Below, piece by piece: positions 7,299 to 15,418 of a stretch of DNA of 22,811 bases. A program made the translations under genes and the position numbers. The notes under the pieces are model-generated. The model saw nothing but the letters and a program-made list of their open reading frames with translations, searched no databases and was not told where the DNA came from. Position 1 is the stretch's first letter, and every line of letters begins with the position of its first letter. The stretch spans positions 1 to 22,811 of the forward strand of contig JABJKO010000106.1 in assembly GCA_018660305.1 (NCBI GenBank). The letters run 5' to 3'. Source of the stretch: Rhodospirillaceae bacterium (GTDB lineage: Bacteria; Pseudomonadota; Alphaproteobacteria; MPNO01; UBA2964).

Positions 7299-8122
7299 TG
7301 GCGGGCCGGACCATCGATGTAAACAGCAACAAAATCGCCCTCTATGAGGCCGGTTCCGGCGATCCCATCCTCTATTTGCATGGCTACGCCGATATTCATA
7401 GCGCCTCAACTGAGCCCATGGCGCTTCACGAGACGCTGGCCGAAAATTTTCGCCTCGTCGCCCCGGCTCATCCTGCCTGCGCCGGATCCGACGAACGCGA
7501 AGACATCGATACAATCGATGATTTCGTCTTCCACTATGTGGAGATGCTGGACGCGCTGGGGCTGGATAATATTCATCTGGTGGGCAATTGCGTCGGCGGA
7601 TGGATCGCCGCCGAGATCGCCGTCCGCTATCCGGAACGTCTGCGCAGCCTGACCCTGATCGGCGCGTCGGGGCTGTTTGTGAAGGGCCAGTCCATCGCCG
7701 ATCTGTTCTGGGTCGCCCAACCCGAGGATGGCCTCTATTACAACGATCTCCGCACCATCCTGTTTTCCGATCCCAAAAGCGCCATCGGCACGGCACTCTA
7801 TCCCGACGGACGCGGTGAAATGGATGAGGAAATGCTGCGCTACAAGATGTTTCGTTTCGCGTCCCGCATCGGGTTCTCACCACCGTACTTTTACGACCGA
7901 AAACTCATCGACCGGCTCGGACGCTACAAAGGACCGGCCCTCATTCTCCAGGGCGAAGACGACCAGTTCGTGCCCCGCCCCCACGCCGAGGCCTATGCCA
8001 ACGGCTTCCCGTCGGCCCGGCTCACGATCATCCCCGATTGCGGCCACAGCGTGGTCGCTATGAAGCCGGAAGAAACGGCAGCAATGGTCAATGGATTTCT
8101 CAATGATTTGGGGCAGGGCTGA
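7298..8122 (+). CDS. alpha/beta hydrolase with cysteine nucleophile (copy 1)
   Basis: This is a 274-residue, cytoplasmic alpha/beta-hydrolase. The oxyanion HG (28-29) follows strand 3 (ILYLHGY). The nucleophile elbow is GNCVGG, so the nucleophile is Cys98 instead of the usual Ser. The acid is Asp221 or Asp222 (GEDDQFVP) and the base His250 (PDCGHS). Cys at this position is best known from dienelactone hydrolase, which opens enol-lactones. The start ATG overlaps the LLM stop (TGATG), so the two are translationally coupled and probably act in sequence: the monooxygenase product would be an ester, lactone or acyl intermediate for this enzyme. The paralogue at 15419-16270 has Cys and His at the same residue numbers. 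The reaction is inferred from motif and context. Confidence 0.88.
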   Translation: MAGRTIDVNSNKIALYEAGSGDPILYLHGYADIHSASTEPMALHETLAENFRLVAPAHPACAGSDEREDIDTIDDFVFHYVEMLDALGLDNIHLVGNCVGGWIAAEIAVRYPERLRSLTLIGASGLFVKGQSIADLFWVAQPEDGLYYNDLRTILFSDPKSAIGTALYPDGRGEMDEEMLRYKMFRFASRIGFSPPYFYDRKLIDRLGRYKGPALILQGEDDQFVPRPHAEAYANGFPSARLTIIPDCGHSVVAMKPEETAAMVNGFLNDLGQG

Positions 8123-8167
8123 ACCCTGCCCGGTTACTGGCAACACACAGGATAAGGAGCACCGACA

Positions 8168-9238
8168 ATGGCAACCAAGGCTGAAGATCTATCGGCACGG
8201 AACATCGATCAGGATTCTCTCGACAAGGCGGAACGAATTCCCGAGCTGCTGGTTTCGTCGGACTCGCATATCGATGAGCCGGGCGATCTGTGGGACGAAC
8301 TACCGGCCGACATGCGCGCGCAGCTGCCGCCCATTCCGGTGTGGACCGCCGACAACCGTCCCGAAGGCGGGCTCAATCCGAAGATACGCGTCGAGCACAT
8401 GGACCTCGACAAGGTGGCCGCCGAAGTGCTGTATCCCACGACGGCGCTGCGCGCCTTCAACAAGCCGCAGGCGGCGCAGGAGCAGGCTTTCCGGCTCTAT
8501 AACGACTGGGTCGCCGATTACTGCAAGACGTCGCCGAAGCGGCTGTTCGCCGTGCCCTGCCTGTGTGTCTATGACATCGATTGGGCGATCAAGGAAATGC
8601 AGCGCTGCAACGATATGGGGCTGCTGGGCGGGCTGGTGTGGCAGGTGCCGGACCCGGCCCTGCCCTTCACGTCGGATCATTACGATCCACTTTGGGCCGC
8701 GGCGGCCGAGATTGGCCTGCCGATCAATTTCCACATCCTGAGCGGCCATAGCTACAATGTGGCCGAACTCAAAGGCATCGAGATCGTCCGCGCATCGGTC
8801 AACATCAAGACCGCCGACGCCATCACCACCCTGTTCGACCTGATCTGGTCCGGCGTCTTCAGCCGTCACCCCAAGCTCAAGGTGGAAATGGTGGAAAGCG
8901 AGATCGGCTTCATGCCGTTCACCATCCAGCAGTGGGACTATTACTACAACCGGTTCAAGGATTCGCCCGACCGCGGTGGCTTCCCCATCAACCGCCTACC
9001 CAGCGAAATTTTTAATGAGCATGTCTACGCCACCTTCATGGATGATTACGTGGGGTCACAGGCGCTGAATTTCTGGGGTGAGAAGAACTGCATGTGGTCA
9101 AGCGACTACCCGCACGGCAACATGACCTGGCCCAATTCACGGGCGTTCATCGCCAAGCAGATCGGCGATCTGGATTACGCGACCCAGGAGCGGCTGATTT
9201 CCCAGAACGTCATCGATCTCTACCGGCTGGAGCTATAA
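8168..9238 (+). CDS. amidohydrolase family 2 (ACMSD-like) metal-dependent hydrolase or decarboxylase
   Basis: This is a 356-residue TIM-barrel enzyme of the Amidohydro_2 group, which includes aminocarboxymuconate-semialdehyde decarboxylase and resorcylate decarboxylase as well as hydrolases. Metal-site signatures are SDSHIDEP (Asp32, His34) near the N-terminus, INFHILSGH (His189, His194), the SRHPKLKVEMVESEIGF helix (His234), and MWSSDYPHGNMTWPNS (Asp313, His316) near the end. AAGGAG precedes the ATG; the gap from the hydrolase is 45 bases, so it is the third gene of the operon. Its partners, LLM oxygenase and Cys hydrolase, suggest that it removes a carboxyl group from, or hydrolyses, the ring-opened product. 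Decarboxylase and hydrolase members cannot be separated by eye. Confidence 0.87.
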   Translation: MATKAEDLSARNIDQDSLDKAERIPELLVSSDSHIDEPGDLWDELPADMRAQLPPIPVWTADNRPEGGLNPKIRVEHMDLDKVAAEVLYPTTALRAFNKPQAAQEQAFRLYNDWVADYCKTSPKRLFAVPCLCVYDIDWAIKEMQRCNDMGLLGGLVWQVPDPALPFTSDHYDPLWAAAAEIGLPINFHILSGHSYNVAELKGIEIVRASVNIKTADAITTLFDLIWSGVFSRHPKLKVEMVESEIGFMPFTIQQWDYYYNRFKDSPDRGGFPINRLPSEIFNEHVYATFMDDYVGSQALNFWGEKNCMWSSDYPHGNMTWPNSRAFIAKQIGDLDYATQERLISQNVIDLYRLEL

Positions 9239-9266
9239 ACTCGAGCAGTATCCCTCTAATGGGATG

Positions 9267-9289
9267 GGGCCGATGCGACGGCATCGCCC
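9267..9289 (+). terminator. possible factor-assisted terminator hairpin after the amidohydrolase
   Basis: GGGC-C-GATGC pairs with GCATC-GCCC around a GACG loop, a 9-base-pair stem with one bulged C, located 28 bases after the amidohydrolase stop. There is no T-run, so if it ends transcription it does so weakly or with a factor. Confidence 0.3.
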
Positions 9290-9418
9290 GGTGCGTTCAG
9301 ATCTGCTGAAAGACTCCGAGACCGCCCTGTCCAGGATGGCCCGGACTTAGTCATGGGCGGCACGGCTGTATCCGGCGCTTGCCCGCGAAGCGGACATCGC
9401 CCAGTTCGATAAATTTTA

Positions 9419-9964
9419 TCACTGGCCGGACGTAAAAAAGTTTCCCGCCCGCAACAGCTGGCCAAAAAACAGAATCATGAAACTCATGGCCGCCACCCAA
9501 AGCGCGCGCAGAAACCGGCGCCGCTTGATCTCCCGCAGGCCCGCCGTCCGCAGGATCTCATAGGCAAGCTCCTTTTTGACATCACTGGCATCCACGTCCG
9601 CTAAATAGGCGTCGACGTCATGTATCCGCTCCGGTTGTACATAGAACGTTCGAAGCGCATGGCTGCCCTGTTCACCCAGCTTGGGCGCCATTTTCCGTGA
9701 CGGATAAAGAACCGCGCCAAACAGCGCGATCGGGAAAATGAATACCAGCCAGGCCGCGGTGACCATGACGGCATTCATTTCGGGTGTATTGGAAATCCCG
9801 CTGCCAAGATTGAAGATGATGTTGATGGCGAAGATATAGCCGACGCCAACGATCTGTGACTTCAGGTCATAGGCCCGCACGGTATCCTGGACTTCCTTCA
9901 GGGACGCCATCAGGAACGGTAACTGTTCTTTATCTTTTCCGGTCACAACGCAAATCTTTGGCAA
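9419..9964 (-). CDS. three-helix membrane protein resembling PycTM (DUF5706)
   Basis: This protein of up to 181 residues has three predicted transmembrane helices: about 36-55, 65-87 and 152-172. An amphipathic, charged cytoplasmic region (90-150) lies between helices 2 and 3. The layout, the AYDLKSQ motif just before helix 1 (compare the D-x-K of the family), a Pro after helix 2, and a Lys/Arg-rich segment leading into helix 3 resemble DUF5706/PycTM, the membrane effector of Pycsar anti-phage systems. No pyrimidine cyclase lies beside it, so this may be an orphan or a relative with another job. Start is uncertain: TTG at 9964, GTG at 9946 or ATG at 9910; none has a strong ribosome-binding site. 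It converges with the amidohydrolase gene. Family call is by pattern only. Confidence 0.6.
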   Translation of the reverse strand: MPKICVVTGKDKEQLPFLMASLKEVQDTVRAYDLKSQIVGVGYIFAINIIFNLGSGISNTPEMNAVMVTAAWLVFIFPIALFGAVLYPSRKMAPKLGEQGSHALRTFYVQPERIHDVDAYLADVDASDVKKELAYEILRTAGLREIKRRRFLRALWVAAMSFMILFFGQLLRAGNFFTSGQ

Positions 9965-9986
9965 ATACCCTGACAGGACTATTTCG

Positions 9987-10008
9987 TTAGGGCAGGGTCA
10001 TGCCCTAA
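9987..10008. promoter_or_regulatory. perfect 8-bp dyad between GST gene and membrane protein gene
   Basis: TTAGGGCA (9987-9994) and TGCCCTAA (10001-10008) are exact complements around the six-base centre GGGTCA. It lies 37 bases after the GST stop and 22 bases before the TTG start of the membrane protein, both on the minus strand. There is no T-run, so it may be an operator for the downstream gene or a weak terminator for the catabolic operon. Confidence 0.4.
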
Positions 10009-10045
10009 ATAGGAATGGTGCGATAAGGCTTCAAGACATGCCGGC

Positions 10046-10681
10046 CTAGAAATCGTCATCGCGGGGCGGAATCTGCAATCCGCTCCGGACGGCGGGCCGG
10101 TCACCGACGCGGGCGAGCCACGCTTTCACGTTGGGATAGCAATCGATATCGATTTCCTGCATATCCCAGCGGTAGATCCAGGGATAGGCCGCCACATCGG
10201 CGATGGAATAATCGCCGGCCAGATAGTCCCGCCCTTCGAGCCCCCGGTCGAGCACGCCATAGACCCGGTTGTTTTCGTCCTGCCAGATTTTCAAGTGAGC
10301 GTGTTCCTTGCCGCTGTCACGATTGCGCACCTGCCAGTGCACGCCAAGCCCGGTATGGGTGATATGGCCGGAGGCAAAAAACAGCCAGTTGAGCACTTCA
10401 AGGCGGGCCACCGGATCCCCGGGCATCAGCCGGCCCGATTTCTCCGCTAGATACATCAGAATGGCGCCAGACTCGAACAGGGTAACGGCCTGACCGTTGG
10501 GCCCGTCATCATCGGTGATACACGGTACCCGTCCGTTGGGATTGATGGCCAGATACCAGTCTTCCTTCTGCTCCTTTTTCTCCAGCGCCATGGGGCGGAC
10601 CTGATAATCCAGGCCGGATTCCTCCAGCATGATGGAGGCCTTGCGGCCGTTGGAGGTCGCCTTGCTGTAGAGCGTAATCAT
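10046..10681 (-). CDS. glutathione S-transferase, nu-class (YfcG/YghU-like)
   Basis: This is a 211-residue cytoplasmic GST. The N-terminal thioredoxin domain (1-80) contains the nu-class-like motif with Thr9 and Asn11 (KATSNGRK), the cis-Pro loop PNGRVPCI and the glutathione-binding ESGAILMYLAEK. The C-terminal helical domain (90-205) contains the IADVAAYPW motif, with Asp at the usual N-capping position. Nu-class enzymes have disulfide-bond reductase activity with glutathione; related family members remove glutathione from aromatic intermediates. It is the last gene of the seven-gene operon, 20 bases after the MDR gene and with a G-rich ribosome site, so a role in reducing or detoxifying a reactive pathway intermediate is likely but inferred. 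Confidence 0.9.
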   Translation of the reverse strand: MITLYSKATSNGRKASIMLEESGLDYQVRPMALEKKEQKEDWYLAINPNGRVPCITDDDGPNGQAVTLFESGAILMYLAEKSGRLMPGDPVARLEVLNWLFFASGHITHTGLGVHWQVRNRDSGKEHAHLKIWQDENNRVYGVLDRGLEGRDYLAGDYSIADVAAYPWIYRWDMQEIDIDCYPNVKAWLARVGDRPAVRSGLQIPPRDDDF

Positions 10682-10701
10682 GTACTACCCCTTACCCCCT
10701 G

Positions 10702-11643
10702 TCATGGGAACTGGATCACCAGCCGCCCTCTTGTGCCCCCAGCCTCCAGCCGCCGGTGCGCCTCGGGCGCCTGCTCCGGCGCATAGGTTTCCGCCACGCG
10801 AAGGGTGATGGCGCCGTCCTCCGCCAGTTGCCGGAGCGTGTCCAGTTTCTCGAATTCCCCGTCATAGTCGCGCACGAAGGTGGTGGTGAAATTGATACCC
10901 CGCTGCCCGTCGCCCTGATACCCGCGCACTGAGGTGAACGACCCGCCGTCGCGCACCGCCGGGACGGCCTTCTCCATCAGGACCGCGCCGTCGGCCAGCC
11001 CGTCGACCCCATCGGGGAAATGCTCCCGGATACGCGCGGCCACATCATCGCCACGGCGCACGACGATATCGGCACCGAGAGATTTTATGAGGTCCTCGTC
11101 GGCTTCCAATGCATCGGCAATGACAGTGAGCCCGTCGGCCTTGGCGATCTGGATGACATAACCGCCATAACAGCCGGCGGCGCCAGTGACCGCGACGGTC
11201 TGGCCCGGCGACAGCCCGAGCAGATCCAGCGATCGGCGCGCCGTCAGCCCGTTCATGGGAAGCGTGCAGGCCTCCACATGGGAAGTTCCCGCCGGGGCCG
11301 CCGCGACCGACCGCGCGTCGAGGACAATCTGTTCCCGATAGGCGCCATGGCTGCCCTTGGTCACCACCATGCCTATGACCGCATCCCCGGCCTTTACGCC
11401 GGTGGTCACACCGTCGCCCACCTCATCGACGATTCCGGCCACATCCATGCCCGGCACGTAGGGTGGCGGATCTATTTTCTGCTGTTCCGCCCGCGAGCCG
11501 TTGCGGGCCATCGTATCGGTGGGGTTGACCGTCGCCGCATGGACCCGGATGCGCACCTGCCCGGGACCGGCATGAACTTCCGGAAGATCGATGACTTCAA
11601 GAACTTCCGGGCCGCCATGAGTTTTTAGTCCGATTGCACGCAT
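10702..11643 (-). CDS. zinc-independent MDR oxidoreductase (quinone oxidoreductase-like)
   Basis: This is a 313-residue medium-chain dehydrogenase/reductase. The N-terminal GroES-like domain (1-120) has the GPEVLEV start and [16 protein letters not shown]. The Rossmann domain has the nucleotide motif GAAGCYGG (154-161), of the AxxGxxG type. The catalytic and structural zinc-binding cysteines of true alcohol dehydrogenases are missing, so it belongs with NADPH:quinone or enone reductases. Likely chemistry is NAD(P)H-dependent reduction of a quinone or an alpha,beta-unsaturated carbonyl. It starts 11 bases after the isochorismatase-like gene with a GGGAAG ribosome site and is followed closely by the GST, consistent with handling an electrophilic pathway intermediate. 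Confidence 0.88.
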   Translation of the reverse strand: MRAIGLKTHGGPEVLEVIDLPEVHAGPGQVRIRVHAATVNPTDTMARNGSRAEQQKIDPPPYVPGMDVAGIVDEVGDGVTTGVKAGDAVIGMVVTKGSHGAYREQIVLDARSVAAAPAGTSHVEACTLPMNGLTARRSLDLLGLSPGQTVAVTGAAGCYGGYVIQIAKADGLTVIADALEADEDLIKSLGADIVVRRGDDVAARIREHFPDGVDGLADGAVLMEKAVPAVRDGGSFTSVRGYQGDGQRGINFTTTFVRDYDGEFEKLDTLRQLAEDGAITLRVAETYAPEQAPEAHRRLEAGGTRGRLVIQFP

Positions 11644-11654
11644 CTTTCTTCCCT

Positions 11655-12359
11655 TTAAGCGGATTGTGCCCTAGGGGCACGCTTTTCCATTAAATCGATG
11701 ACCCCGTCCGTATCCCGGATATCGCCGAAAAACAATGCAACGGAAGTGAGCGCCGCGAGTTGCTCCTCGTCGCACAGGGCCGCATTGGCATCGGCCGGCA
11801 TGAATGCGCGGTAGCCCAGCATCATGGCGTCCCGCACCGTGGATTCGCAGCAAACATTGGTCAGCGTACCGGCCACCACAAGGGTGTCGATACCCCGCCC
11901 CTTGCAGAGTTCGTCAAGCCTGGATGATCCCTGGATCAGGGCGCTGAACCGGTTCTTAAGCACCACCGGCTCGTCCGGCTTAACGTCCAGTTCCGGATAG
12001 ATCCCGTGCAAGTCGGACCCTTCGGTCAGGGCGGCCAGATGTTTCCGCCGGCCCTCCTCCTGGAAGAAGTACTTGTAGTAGACGGAAAAGGCGCCAGACC
12101 CGCTTCCTGTCATGGTCATCTGGACCCAGATGACGGTCCCCCCGGCGGCGCGCAGGGTATCGGCGAGACGGTTGATGTTGGGAACAATGTCCCGCGCCAC
12201 CGGCACTTCCAGCGGCGCGCCCTCGGCGACAAAGGCATTCTGCATATCGACAACCACAAGTGCGGTAGCCGCCGGATCTATGGTGTCGAAAAGATATAAA
12301 TGACCCCGCCGTTTTTCGATCCGCTCGACGAGGTGTCTCGGCAGCTCTACATCATGCAT
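11655..12359 (-). CDS. isochorismatase-fold cysteine hydrolase
   Basis: This is a 234-residue cytoplasmic enzyme of the isochorismatase-like superfamily, with the full catalytic triad visible: Asp38 in ALVVVDMQNAF, Lys135 in VVLKNRFSAL, and Cys170 in GTLTNVCCESTVRDA. The triad plus Cys marks it as an amidase-type member (N-carbamoylsarcosine amidase, nicotinamidase, ureidoacrylate hydrolase RutB), not a true isochorismatase. It would cleave an amide or carbamoyl C-N bond. A second cysteine, Cys171, adjoins the nucleophile. GAGGAG precedes the start and the gap from the ThDP gene is 42 bases. Its presence next to an LLM monooxygenase and an alpha/beta hydrolase recalls the RutA/RutB/RutD set of pyrimidine degradation, but sequence and neighbours differ. 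Confidence 0.9.
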   Translation of the reverse strand: MHDVELPRHLVERIEKRRGHLYLFDTIDPAATALVVVDMQNAFVAEGAPLEVPVARDIVPNINRLADTLRAAGGTVIWVQMTMTGSGSGAFSVYYKYFFQEEGRRKHLAALTEGSDLHGIYPELDVKPDEPVVLKNRFSALIQGSSRLDELCKGRGIDTLVVAGTLTNVCCESTVRDAMMLGYRAFMPADANAALCDEEQLAALTSVALFFGDIRDTDGVIDLMEKRAPRAQSA

Positions 12360-12401
12360 GGCCCGTCTCCTCTATGGGTTTCCGAACAGAACGGACGCGA
12401 T

Positions 12402-14036
12402 TCAATCCCGTGAGAAGTCGTAGCCTTCCTTGACAACGAATTCGAGCAGGAACGGCTTGCCCGCGGCGGTGACTTCCATGGCTTCCCGGATGGCCGGAAT
12501 GATATCACCCGGGCGATCGACCCGCATTGAAGCCAGACCAAGCCCCTCGGCCACCATGGCGTAGTTGCCGCCCACGTCCAGGGTGCCGTATTTCTGGGTC
12601 GAGGTGACCAGCACGTCCCGTTCCGCCGCCATGACGCTGTTGTTGAACACCACGGTGAGCGTCCCGATGCCATTGCGGGCGGCGGTCTCGATATCCATGC
12701 CGGTCATGCCGATGGCGGCATCGCCCATGACGTTGATGCAGAGCTTGTCCGGCGCCGCCAGCTTGGCCCCCATGTTGATGCCGAGCCCGTAGCCAAGCTG
12801 GGTGGATTTGCCCCACCCCATGTAACTTCCCGCCACGGTGGTTTCCCAGAACGGCAGGGTCTGCTCGCGCGGGCTGCCGGAATCGTGGGTCATGATGGTA
12901 TTGTCGCGATCGACGGTGGCCATGAGGTCGCGCAGCACCCGGTACTGGTTCAACGGGACTTCGTCGGAATCCAGATGCTTGGACCAGTCGGCGCGCCAGG
13001 CTTTTTTGACCGACGCGATATCGTCTTTCAATCCCTGCACCGAAGCGCCTGCATCGCCGGGCCGTTGCCGTTTGACCTCCTCGATCAGCGCCTCCAGGAC
13101 CAGCCTGGCATCGCCCACCAGCGCATGCTCGGAGCGATAATCCTTGTTGATGTCATCGGCCTCGTTGGTGGAATGAAGGATACGCTTGCCCGCTGGCAAA
13201 GGCGGGTTGAAACTGGATTTAGTCAGGCTGGAGCCAATGGCAAACACCAGATCGGCGCGGGCCATGAATTCGGCCACCATGCGCGGCCGCGACCGGGTGC
13301 TCGCCCCCAGCGCCAGCGGATGGGTCTCGGCGATGGCGCTTTTGCCCGGGTTGGTGGTCATCACCGGCGCGGGCAGAAGTTCCGCCAATGCCGCCAGCTC
13401 TTCCGCGGCTTGCGCATAATGGATACCGGCCCCAGCCCAGATGATCGGGTTCTCCGCGGCCAGCAGCATGCGCGCCGCTTCCGCCACGGCACCGGAATCG
13501 GGCGCGGTGAGGAGCGGTTTGACCGGCTCGTAATCCAGCTCGCCCTCGAATTCTGCATCAAACACATTCGTCGGTGTTTCGATGAGCACCGGGCCGCTCT
13601 TGCCGCTGCGCATGAGCTGATAGGCACGGCGCAATAGATCGGGCAGTTCCTGCACATGATGGGCCACGGCAGACCATTTTGTTACGGGTGCGAAGACTTC
13701 GGCGGAGCGGAAGGTGGGCTGTTTGTAATGCTGCGCCAGCGGCATACCGGCAGGCAGCACCAGCAGCGGCACGTTCTCCGAATAAGCCTGTGCCACGCCG
13801 GGAAAAGCATTTTCGATGCCGGGCCCATGCTGGGCGGCGAACACACCGATCTGACGGCCCCGCCTTATACGGCTGAACCCGTCCGCCATGCCGACACCCA
13901 CCCGTTCCTGACGGCACAGGATGGGCCGGATATCGAGCTTGGAACATGCCTCGATCAACGGGTTGCGGGGATAGCACGCCAGAAACTCCGTGCCCTCGCG
14001 CCTCAGGATCTCGGCAACGATCTCTGCGCCATTCAT
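12402..14036 (-). CDS. thiamine-diphosphate-dependent enzyme (acetolactate synthase/decarboxylase superfamily)
   Basis: This is a 544-residue ThDP enzyme with the three usual domains: Pyr (about 1-170), central (about 185-325) and PP (about 365-530). The ThDP-activating glutamate is Glu44 (RQERVGVGMADG). The phosphate/Mg motif GDAAIGM starts at 438 and ends 28 residues later at Asn465-Asn466, as expected. QHGPGIENAFPGVAQAYSENVPLL is the typical substrate-channel region. The ATG at 14036 is preferred to the longer frame because GGGAGAGGGAGAG lies just upstream. Members catalyse C-C bond making or breaking at 2-keto acids or 2-hydroxyacyl groups: decarboxylation, carboligation or lyase reactions. 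In this operon, after a Rieske oxygenase, a decarboxylase or lyase role on a 2-keto-acid ring-cleavage product is plausible. The subfamily is not identified. Confidence 0.88.
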   Translation of the reverse strand: MNGAEIVAEILRREGTEFLACYPRNPLIEACSKLDIRPILCRQERVGVGMADGFSRIRRGRQIGVFAAQHGPGIENAFPGVAQAYSENVPLLVLPAGMPLAQHYKQPTFRSAEVFAPVTKWSAVAHHVQELPDLLRRAYQLMRSGKSGPVLIETPTNVFDAEFEGELDYEPVKPLLTAPDSGAVAEAARMLLAAENPIIWAGAGIHYAQAAEELAALAELLPAPVMTTNPGKSAIAETHPLALGASTRSRPRMVAEFMARADLVFAIGSSLTKSSFNPPLPAGKRILHSTNEADDINKDYRSEHALVGDARLVLEALIEEVKRQRPGDAGASVQGLKDDIASVKKAWRADWSKHLDSDEVPLNQYRVLRDLMATVDRDNTIMTHDSGSPREQTLPFWETTVAGSYMGWGKSTQLGYGLGINMGAKLAAPDKLCINVMGDAAIGMTGMDIETAARNGIGTLTVVFNNSVMAAERDVLVTSTQKYGTLDVGGNYAMVAEGLGLASMRVDRPGDIIPAIREAMEVTAAGKPFLLEFVVKEGYDFSRD

Positions 14037-14124
14037 GATGCTCTCCCTCTCCCGTTTTTTTTGATAATCCAACGTTACCACGCCCTGCTTTGGTGCATAG
14101 AGCTAAGGCAAACGCTTGAGCCGG

Positions 14125-15414
14125 CTACCGGTCGCCTTTTGCGAGCTGGTAATCCGCCGGGTTTCGTGGCCCCTGGCCCAGCTTGGTGAAATCGAGAACG
14201 TCCGGATTTTCCAACTGCCGCGCAATCTCGTCCTCGAATGACGCGCCGCGGGGCAGCGCAAAGCGAGTGGAACGCACGCGATAGTTTGCCGGGTCGAGGC
14301 CCGGCGGCTCCTTACCGTCGGCGAAGTCCCTGAGGCTTTGCAGCAACAGCTTGCGGATCTGGATGATGGCGGTGTCGCTGACACCGAGATGTTCCTTTGT
14401 GCGGTCGGCGATGGGCCCCATGGATTCCTGGACCGCCGAATCCTGGACGCCCAGCCCGCGCATGCCGGTGTAGGACTTGCCGCTGGCCTGCAGGTCGCGG
14501 TCCACCAGATAGTCATTGTCCTTGTTCTGTACCGCACGGTCGGTACCGGGAATATTCTCCGTATGGATGCCGTGATAATCGGTGGTCCGTTTAAGATCCT
14601 CGGCGCTGAGCGGCCGGTCCACCCAATAGTCCGCGCTGTAGAGCATGCTGGTCTCGTCATCGATGGGCACCCACACATGGGCCGCCTCGGGGCTGGTGGC
14701 GAACACCTTATGGAACGGCATGAACATGAGGTTGGAGGCCCACAGGGTCTCGCCCTCCTTTACGTCGCGGCCGGTGCCGGCAATGAATCCGCCGTCCACC
14801 GGGACCACAGGATAGGCCGATGGCACCACCCGGCGGTTGGCATCGGCCGTGCCGGTATGAAGAAACGCCAGATGGCTGGTGTCGAACCCGCCTTCGAGGC
14901 CCTGAAGCCAGTTATTGTCCTGGATGCGGCGCGTGACGTAGAGGTTTTCTTCGGGGATCTGGGTCCAGATCAGGTCGGGAAAATCCGGCTGCTTTTCGGG
15001 CGGGCCCAGATATGTCCAGATCATGCCGCCGCGCTCGATGCTGGGATAGGCGTTGGTGCGGATCTTGCTCTGGAAATTGCTGCCCGGCGGTTCGCTGGGC
15101 AAATCGACACAGTTCCCGTCCACATCGAACTTCCAGCCGTGATAGACACAGCGCAGGCCGCATTCCTCGTTACGCCCGTAAAAAAGGCTCGCCGTGCGGT
15201 GCGGGCATTGTTCATCCAGGATACCCACCCGTCCCTCACTGTCGCGGAACGCCACCAGTTTCTCGCCCATAATCTGGACCCGCACCGGCGGACTATCGGG
15301 TTTCTCGATTTGTTTGGACAGCACCGCCGGGACCCAGTAGCGCCGCATGAGCTCGCCCATGGGCGTCCCCGCCCCGGTGCGCGTCAGCAGTTCATTGTCT
15401 TCCCGTGACAGCAT
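14125..15414 (-). CDS. Rieske non-heme iron oxygenase, phthalate 4,5-dioxygenase-like alpha subunit
   Basis: This is a 429-residue oxygenase component. The Rieske [2Fe-2S] site is complete: Cys70-Pro-His72 (EQCPHRTASLFYGRNEE) and Cys89-x-x-His92 (CVYHGW). The mononuclear iron site lies in the C-terminal domain: Asp178 bridge, His181 and His186 (EGGFDTSHLAFLH). The N-terminus MLSREDNELLTRTGAGTPMG is typical of the phthalate-4,5-dioxygenase (Pht3) group, whose members hydroxylate or dealkylate aromatic rings and O- or N-methyl groups. No reductase or ferredoxin gene is nearby. The start is 4 bases after the upstream alpha/beta hydrolase stop, and an 88-base gap follows before the ThDP gene. It is probably the step that commits the substrate of this operon; the exact reaction is unknown. 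Confidence 0.93.
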   Translation of the reverse strand: MLSREDNELLTRTGAGTPMGELMRRYWVPAVLSKQIEKPDSPPVRVQIMGEKLVAFRDSEGRVGILDEQCPHRTASLFYGRNEECGLRCVYHGWKFDVDGNCVDLPSEPPGSNFQSKIRTNAYPSIERGGMIWTYLGPPEKQPDFPDLIWTQIPEENLYVTRRIQDNNWLQGLEGGFDTSHLAFLHTGTADANRRVVPSAYPVVPVDGGFIAGTGRDVKEGETLWASNLMFMPFHKVFATSPEAAHVWVPIDDETSMLYSADYWVDRPLSAEDLKRTTDYHGIHTENIPGTDRAVQNKDNDYLVDRDLQASGKSYTGMRGLGVQDSAVQESMGPIADRTKEHLGVSDTAIIQIRKLLLQSLRDFADGKEPPGLDPANYRVRSTRFALPRGASFEDEIARQLENPDVLDFTKLGQGPRNPADYQLAKGDR

Positions 15415-15418
15415 GCGC

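Noticed and set aside
12885..13637. 250-residue open frame antisense to the ThDP gene
   Set aside because: It is a codon-bias shadow of a well-supported enzyme gene; its His/Arg/Gly-rich translation shows no domain.
14338..15408. 356-residue open frame antisense to the Rieske gene
   Set aside because: It mirrors the Rieske coding sequence and has no recognisable motif or ribosome-binding site.
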